DNA of 11,846 bases from Streptosporangiaceae bacterium (GTDB taxonomy: Bacteria; Actinomycetota; Actinomycetes; Streptosporangiales; Streptosporangiaceae). Numbering within the stretch: position 1 is the stretch's first letter; each line of letters begins with the position of its first letter. The notes beneath the pieces were generated by a model. It searched no databases, was not told the origin of the DNA, and saw nothing but the letters and a program-made list of their open reading frames with translations. The translations under genes were made by a program, and so were the position numbers. Location: the NCBI GenBank assembly GCA_030040475.1, contig JASHTQ010000054.1, positions 1 to 11,846 on the forward strand. The letters run 5' to 3'. Positions 8,024 to 11,846 of the stretch are shown one piece after another.

Positions 8024-9382
8024 ATGGCGGGCGTGTGTGCTGCCTGCGGCGTCGCTACTCATGTCCCGGCGATAGACGCCGAGCCTGCCGGCGACCTGCC
8101 CGAGGTGGCGCCGGGCCAGTCGCAGGCACAGCCGGCCAGGTTCGCCGCGTTGCGCAATCCCGCCTGCCGGGTCTACCTCTGCGGCGGGGCTCTGTCGATG
8201 ATGGCCGACAACATCGAGCACGTCATCACCTACTGGGTGATCTGGCAGAAGTTCCACTCCCCCGCCCTGACCGGCTTCGAGGTGATCAGCCACTGGCTGC
8301 CGTTCCTGCTGCTCTCGCCGTATTTCGGCGCGCTTGCCGATCGTCACGACTGCCGCAAGCTCATCCAGGGCTCGCAGGCGCTGTTCATGGCCGTCTCGCT
8401 GAGCTGGGGCATCCTGTTCGCCACCGGTACGCTCACCGTCTGGGACGCGTGCATCCTGCTGATCCTGCACGGCATGGCCGGGGCAGTGTGGACGCCACCG
8501 GAGCAGTTGCTGCTCGAAGACTTCGTGGGCACGGCCGACCTGCCGAGCGCGATCAGGCTCAACTCGACGGCGCGGTCGCTCGGCGTCCTGTTCGGCCCCG
8601 TGGTCGGCTCGGTCCTGCTGCTCGGGCTCGGTCCCGTCCACGGAATCTGGGTCAACATAGCGTTCTACCTGCCGCTGACGATCCTGGCGGCGCGGACGAA
8701 GTACACCGGCCACACGCGGTACGGCGTCGTCGCCAGGGAGCGCGTGGGCGCGCTGGCCGCGGTGAAGGTATTCAGGGACGTCAGCAGGGACCGGGTGCTC
8801 GCCGCCATGATCATCCTCGCCGGGCTCGGCTCGTTCTTCGTCGGCTCGGCGATGCAGACGGTGATGCCCACGATCGCGAATACGACGAGCGGCCTGTCAA
8901 GCGGCACGGCCTACGGGGTGCTGCTGTTCGCCAACGGCCTCGGCGGCGTTCTCGGCGGCCTGCTGCTCGAGGGCACCGGCTGGATCAGGCTCTCGGTGCG
9001 CGCGGCACTGTGGTCCAGCGTCGTCTACGGCGCCTCGACGGTCTTCTTCGCGGTCAGCCACTATTACCTCGTGGCCGCGCCGCTGCTCGTCATCGGCGGC
9101 ATCGCCAACCTTGCCGTGATGTCGATCACCCAGACCGTCACGCAACTCCGGGCGCCGCGCGCGAAGAAGGGCCAGGTAGTCGGCGTCTTCAGCACGAGCG
9201 CCAACGGGATGCGGATCGGCAGCGGGTTCACCGTCGGCCTGTTCGGCGCGGTGATCGGGCTGCGCCCCGCACTTGCCCTGTCGTCGGCCGCGCTCTGCGC
9301 CTGCGTGCTCGCGCTGGCCGTCTACCTCGCGGCCGTTGCCCGGCGATCCCCGCCTGCCACCGTTGCCGGGGAAGACGGCTAG
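8024..9382 (+). CDS. MFS transporter (EntS/MFS_3-like exporter), 452 aa
   Basis: About twelve hydrophobic helices begin near residue 48 after a soluble N-terminal tail. The MFS loop motif GALADRHDCRKL (102-113) lies between helices 2 and 3. NSTARSLGVLFGPVVGSVLL (180-199) matches the helix 5 region of the enterobactin-exporter-like MFS_3 group, and the second half includes FFVGSAMQTVMPTIAN and GLGGVLGGLLLEGTG. Such proteins export small molecules by proton antiport; the substrate is not evident. The ATG at 8024 has only a weak ribosome site; GTGs at 8033 and 8036 region are alternatives, of which the one at 8033 is in frame. The tail contains two Cys-Ala motifs (CAAC) of unknown meaning. An inverted repeat just upstream probably binds a repressor. 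Converges on the sigma factor gene, with a 96-base gap. Confidence 0.88.
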   Translation: MAGVCAACGVATHVPAIDAEPAGDLPEVAPGQSQAQPARFAALRNPACRVYLCGGALSMMADNIEHVITYWVIWQKFHSPALTGFEVISHWLPFLLLSPYFGALADRHDCRKLIQGSQALFMAVSLSWGILFATGTLTVWDACILLILHGMAGAVWTPPEQLLLEDFVGTADLPSAIRLNSTARSLGVLFGPVVGSVLLLGLGPVHGIWVNIAFYLPLTILAARTKYTGHTRYGVVARERVGALAAVKVFRDVSRDRVLAAMIILAGLGSFFVGSAMQTVMPTIANTTSGLSSGTAYGVLLFANGLGGVLGGLLLEGTGWIRLSVRAALWSSVVYGASTVFFAVSHYYLVAAPLLVIGGIANLAVMSITQTVTQLRAPRAKKGQVVGVFSTSANGMRIGSGFTVGLFGAVIGLRPALALSSAALCACVLALAVYLAAVARRSPPATVAGEDG

Positions 9383-9478
9383 CCGACGGGCGCGTTCATC
9401 GCCGACCCGTTCGAATCCACCGCCAGCCTGCGCGGGCACGTCGCGGTGCCAAAGGACGCCGTGCCCCGCTCGCTTGCG

Positions 9479-10393
9479 CTAGCGGAGCAGGCCGGCGAGG
9501 TCCAGCCGGCTGAGGCGTTCGGGATCGGCGAGGATGTCGATCTCGGCGATCTTGTCGTCGCGGACGGTGATGCCGATCACCGCGGCGGGCTGGCCGTCCG
9601 GCGCGACCAGGAATCCGGGGGTGCCGTTGACGAGCACCAGGCGGGCGAAGCGTGCCAGCCCCGCGAAACGGTGAGCCTGGGCGGCCACCTCCGCGGCGCC
9701 GATGATCAGCCGAGAGGGGGCGAACGGGCCGTCCCCCGCGTCGGCGCGGAGCAGCACAGCCGGGTCGAGGACCGCGAGCAGGCCCTCGAAGTCATCCCCG
9801 CGCGAGGCGGCAAGGAAGGCCTCGGCCACCGCGCGCTGCCTGGCGGGATCGCCAGCGGAGGTGCCAGCGAAGGTGCCAGCGGAGGCGCCAGCGGAGGCGC
9901 CGGCGCCGCGAAGCCGTCGCCTGGCGCGGCTGGCCAGCTGCTTGGCGGCGGCCGGAGACCGGTCCAGGGCGGACCCGATCTGCTCGAACGGCACCGCGAA
10001 GACGTCGTGCAAGACGAAGGCGAGCCGTTCGGCCGGGGACAGCGTGTCGAGAACGACAAGCAGCGCCAGGCCGACCGAGTCGGCCAGCAGCGCATGCTCC
10101 TCGGGATCGTCCGCAGCGGCGGTGACGATCGGGTCCGGCACGTGCACATCGAGCGGGCTCTCGCGGCGCGCCGTCCGGGCACGCAGCATGTCGAGGCAGA
10201 CGCGGGACACGACGGTGGTCAGCCACGCGCGCAGGTTCCGCACGTCGCCGGTGTCGGCGCTGGTCAGCCGCAGCCAGGTCTCCTGCACCGCATCGTCGGC
10301 CTCGGCGAGCGAACCAAGCATCCGGTAGGACACCGCGCGCAGGTGCGCCCGGTTCGCCTGGAACTCCGCTGCCAGCCAGTTCGTGGTGTTCAC
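9479..10393 (-). CDS. ECF sigma factor, SigJ/ECF41-like, with SnoaL-like C-terminal domain, 304 aa
   Basis: Sigma region 2 covers about 8-75 (AHLRAVSYRMLGSLAEADDA, VQETWLRL, LRAWLTTVVSRVCLDMLR), and region 4 about 105-160 (LDTLSPAERLAFVLHDVF, then the HTH to ASRARRRL). A SnoaL-like domain follows (185-295), ending PAAVIGITVRDDKIAEIDIL and ADPERLSRL. In ECF41-type factors this extension replaces a separate anti-sigma factor and modulates activity; VPDP (85-88) and DPERL (290-294) occupy the places of the family's WLPEP and NPDKL-like motifs. Between sigma-4 and SnoaL, residues 163-182 are a Gly-Ala-Ser repeat from a 12-bp tandem repeat. The start is the GTG at 10393, with GGAGG nine bases upstream; the open frame continues to 10513 but that part overlaps the divergent gene and is Arg/Pro-rich. 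Probably autoregulated from the promoter in the divergent gap. Confidence 0.92.
   Translation of the reverse strand: MNTTNWLAAEFQANRAHLRAVSYRMLGSLAEADDAVQETWLRLTSADTGDVRNLRAWLTTVVSRVCLDMLRARTARRESPLDVHVPDPIVTAAADDPEEHALLADSVGLALLVVLDTLSPAERLAFVLHDVFAVPFEQIGSALDRSPAAAKQLASRARRRLRGAGASAGASAGTFAGTSAGDPARQRAVAEAFLAASRGDDFEGLLAVLDPAVLLRADAGDGPFAPSRLIIGAAEVAAQAHRFAGLARFARLVLVNGTPGFLVAPDGQPAAVIGITVRDDKIAEIDILADPERLSRLDLAGLLR
9851..9903. repeat. 12-bp tandem repeat in the sigma-factor linker
   Basis: Four consecutive 12-base units of consensus GCCAGCGGAGGY (9851-9862, 9863-9874, 9875-9886, 9887-9898) and a partial fifth. One unit has GCGAAGGT. On the coding strand they give ASAG, ASAG, TFAG and TSAG, a flexible linker between sigma region 4 and the SnoaL domain. 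The unit length is a multiple of three, so copy-number change keeps the frame. Confidence 0.9.
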
Positions 10394-10429
10394 CGTTACC
10401 TTCCTCCGTCGTCGTTCGTCATACCCACA

Positions 10430-10456
10430 GACGATCCGAGTTGGACCGAGGTAACA
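10430..10456 (-). promoter_or_regulatory. Candidate ECF41-type promoter of the sigma-factor gene
   Basis: On the minus strand TGTTACC (10456-10450), exactly 16 bases, then CGTC (10433-10430). The published ECF41 consensus, as I recall it, is TGTCACA-N16-CGTC; five of seven -35 bases and all -10 bases agree. Transcription would start near 10423, leaving about 30 bases with GGAGG before the GTG at 10393. This supports autoregulation. The nitroreductase-family gene reads the other way and no similar promoter was seen for it. Confidence 0.5.
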
Positions 10457-10473
10457 GCGCAGAGGAGCAGCAG

Positions 10474-10968
10474 ATGACCGAGCAGCAGGCGACGGGGCGA
10501 CCGCAGGCGGCACCGGCTCCGCGGGCGCAGACCCTGGCGGTACAGGGCCTGGTGAACCGTATCATCCGGGGGCTGCTGCGCACGCCGGTGGTGAGCAGGC
10601 TCGTCGGCAGCCGACTGGTCACGGTGTACGTAGTCGGCCGCAAGTCCGGGCGGCGCTACGCGGTGCCCGTGGCCTACACCAGGCACGAGGGAGACCTGCT
10701 TGTCGGGACGCCGTTCGGCTGGGGCCGCAACCTCCGCACCGGCGAGGCGGTATCGATCCGGCTCAAGGGACGCCGGCGTCTCGCCGACGTCCGGGTCCTC
10801 ACCGAGGAGCACGACGTGGTGGACGCCTACGGAGTCATGGCGCGCGACAACCACCAGTTCGCGCGGTTCAACAGGATCGGCTTCGACCAGGCCGGCAATC
10901 CCGTCCCCGGCGACCTGCACCTGGCCTGGGCGGCGGGAGCCCGCGCCTTCCGGCTGACACCACGTTGA
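10474..10968 (+). CDS. Deazaflavin (F420)-dependent nitroreductase-family protein, Ddn-like, 164 aa
   Basis: The core TVYVVGRKSGRRYAVPVAYT (50-69), followed by GDLLVGTPFGWGRNLRTG (73-90) and a strand RLADVRVL, is the split-barrel pattern of the Ddn/DUF385 family. These proteins use reduced F420 to reduce quinones, nitro compounds or enones, and in the family GRKSG helps bind the F420 phosphate region. The tail region NHQFARFNRIGFDQAGNPVP (126-145) is less conserved. The ATG at 10474 has AGGAG six bases before it; an in-frame TTG at 10441 would add 11 poor residues. Cytoplasmic, no membrane helix. Divergent from the ECF sigma gene with an 80-base gap; ECF41 factors often neighbour redox genes, so co-regulation is possible. 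Its own promoter was not identified. A hairpin follows the stop. Confidence 0.88.
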   Translation: MTEQQATGRPQAAPAPRAQTLAVQGLVNRIIRGLLRTPVVSRLVGSRLVTVYVVGRKSGRRYAVPVAYTRHEGDLLVGTPFGWGRNLRTGEAVSIRLKGRRRLADVRVLTEEHDVVDAYGVMARDNHQFARFNRIGFDQAGNPVPGDLHLAWAAGARAFRLTPR

Positions 10969-10969
10969 C

Positions 10970-10989
10970 CACCGGGGTTCTACCCGGTG
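10970..10989 (+). terminator. Hairpin after the nitroreductase-family gene
   Basis: CACCGGG and CCCGGTG form a perfect 7-bp stem around the loop GTTCTA, beginning one base after the stop codon's end. No T-run follows, as is usual in very GC-rich actinobacteria. Position makes a terminator the best reading. Confidence 0.5.
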
Positions 10990-11175
10990 CTGGCTGGCGG
11001 GGCTGCGGACGGTGGTCGTGCCGTCGGGTTGAGGGTGACGGTCCAGCCGGTGGCGGTGGCGCGGGCCTGCACCCGCTGGGTGCGGCGGGCAGGTCTCTTC
11101 CTCTGGCCGCCGCGCGGCCGCCGGGTCAGTGGCCAGGGTAACCGATCGCGTACCGGCGCCCGGGGAGGCGCCGGG
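10990..11175. other. Stretch without an assigned gene before the kinase remnant
   Basis: No well-supported gene. On the minus strand an open frame ending at a TAG at 10980-10982 reads RRTQRVQARATATGWTVTLN and PTARPPSAAPPASTG, which resembles the last part of some protein. Its upstream part is Arg/Pro-rich and no start or family is recognised, so it is noted only as a possible remnant. The plus strand here codes no recognisable histidine-kinase membrane or HAMP region. Confidence 0.3.
11153..11174 (+). promoter_or_regulatory. 8-bp GC hairpin enclosing a Shine-Dalgarno sequence
   Basis: CCGGCGCC (11153-11160) and GGCGCCGG (11167-11174) pair perfectly around CGGGGA. The GGGGAGG ribosome-site match (11162-11168) lies in the loop and first bases of the 3' arm, and an in-frame ATG for the kinase remnant follows at 11176. 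It could hide the ribosome site, act as a terminator, or have no role. Confidence 0.4.
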
Positions 11176-11846
11176 ATGCCTCACCGCCTGCGCCCGGTGG
11201 CAGCCCTCGCGCGGGCTGCCTGCCAGCGCGTTTGCGCCTCCCACGAGCTGCGCACCCCGCTCACCCTGGACCGCGCCCTGCTCGAACGGGCGCTGCGCAA
11301 CCCACAGCCGACGCACGCCTCGTGGCGGGCCGCCTGCGAACGGCTCCTGGCCTCCAGCCGGCACCAAGACCACCTCATCGACGCGCTGCTCACCCTGGCG
11401 CGCAGCGAAGGGGGAATAAGCTCCTACGAAACCTTCGAGCTCTCAGCCGTCATCGACGCCGTCCTGCTCAGCCCCGAACTCGACACCGGGACCATGGCAG
11501 CCAGCATCCGGACCGAGACCGGCCCCGCCGCCGTCAACGGTGACCCCCGGCTGGCCGAGCGACTGGTGCGTAACCTGGCCGACAACGCGATCCGCTACAA
11601 CCAGCCCTCCCTTCCAGCGGCTCGCCCCCAACCGCAGCAGCCAGCAAGACGGCAACGGCCTCGGCCTGTCCATCGTCAAGGCGATCGCTGACACGCACGA
11701 CGCAACCATCACCGCGGCCCCCCAGCCGCACGGCGGACTGAGCATACAGGTGAGCTTCCCCCCGACGGCCAGCACAACGACACCGACAGCGTCGACGGCC
11801 AGGCAATCAGCCACTCAGACCCCAGCACCCAGGCGCCCGAGAGCGG
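11176..11846 (+). pseudogene. Sensor histidine kinase remnant, G1/F region deleted and frameshifted, open at right edge
   Basis: The dimerisation helix is clear: ASHELRTPLT with the phospho-accepting His at 11242-11244, then the usual ASSRHQDHLIDALLTLARSE helix. The N box LVRNLADNAIRYN ends at 11601. The frame then shifts: from about 11608 another frame reads PPFQRLAPNRSSQQ, the G2 box DGNGLGLSIVKAIADTH (from about 11648) and a normal end GGLSIQVSFPP. In intact kinases some 35 residues with the G1 box (D-x-G-x-G type) lie between these points; here they are gone. No membrane helices or HAMP domain precede the His region, although an ATG at 11176 has GGGGAGG before it. The second frame has no stop before the edge and continues Thr/Ala/Pro-rich. 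ATP binding is very unlikely. No partner response regulator is in the window. Confidence 0.78.

Noticed and set aside
7160..8713. 517-codon minus-strand open frame
   Set aside because: Opposes the membrane protein and the MFS gene; no hydrophobic or conserved pattern, typical GC-rich shadow.
9446..10477. Plus-strand frame following the MFS stop
   Set aside because: The first ~30 codons look faintly protein-like, but the rest is the antisense of the sigma gene and no start or family is evident.
10394..10513. N-terminal extension of the sigma factor from an upstream start
   Set aside because: Crosses the candidate promoter and the start of the divergent gene, and reads Pro/Ala/Arg-rich; sigma region 2 begins normally after the GTG at 10393.

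Overview
The window is GC-rich throughout, with strong GC3 bias and GTG starts alongside ATG. It encodes several families typical of coenzyme-F420-using Actinomycetota: an LLM-class F420-dependent oxidoreductase, a Ddn-like deazaflavin-dependent protein, a SigJ/ECF41-type sigma factor and a DUF6458-like membrane protein. It most likely comes from a soil-type actinomycete chromosome; I cannot name the genus.

Left block (1-3929, minus strand). A tightly coupled pair: a 657-residue protein with a FabH/KAS III condensing domain at its C-terminus and about 290 residues of unrecognised sequence at its N-terminus, followed 4-22 nt later by the N-terminal 566 residues of an acyl-CoA carboxylase. That carboxylase runs off the left edge and has features of large single-chain enzymes rather than ordinary AccC. 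The likely logic is that the carboxylase makes a (alkyl)malonyl-CoA that the condensing enzyme uses. The product is unknown.

Decayed block (3930-4807, minus). Remains of a LuxR-type large ATP-binding (LAL) regulator: Walker A and B kept, several hundred codons of the middle lost, a frameshift, no HTH, and at its end what looks like the tail of an alpha/beta hydrolase.

Middle block (4849-7588). An intact F420-dependent oxidoreductase (+) converges on a TetR regulator (-). The regulator is divergent from an atypical SDR (+) that lacks the Tyr/Lys catalytic pair. The TetR-SDR gap holds two tandem 16-bp palindromes that are very probably the TetR operators. A small two-helix membrane protein follows, with a possible stress-sigma promoter.

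Right block (7589-11846). A doubtful small ORF or gene remnant, then an MFS exporter with a CGTTAG-N5-CTAACG operator-like palindrome just before its start. A SigJ/ECF41-like sigma factor with a SnoaL-like C-terminal domain and a 12-bp tandem repeat in its linker follows. It is divergent from a deazaflavin-dependent nitroreductase-family gene, and the gap contains a good candidate ECF41-type autoregulatory promoter. The window ends in a sensor histidine kinase remnant that kept the H, N and G2 boxes but lost the G1/F region and its membrane part.

No tRNA, rRNA, CRISPR array, intact insertion sequence or origin was seen. At least two, probably three, decayed genes lie among intact single-gene units, which suggests an accessory region that has undergone rearrangement.
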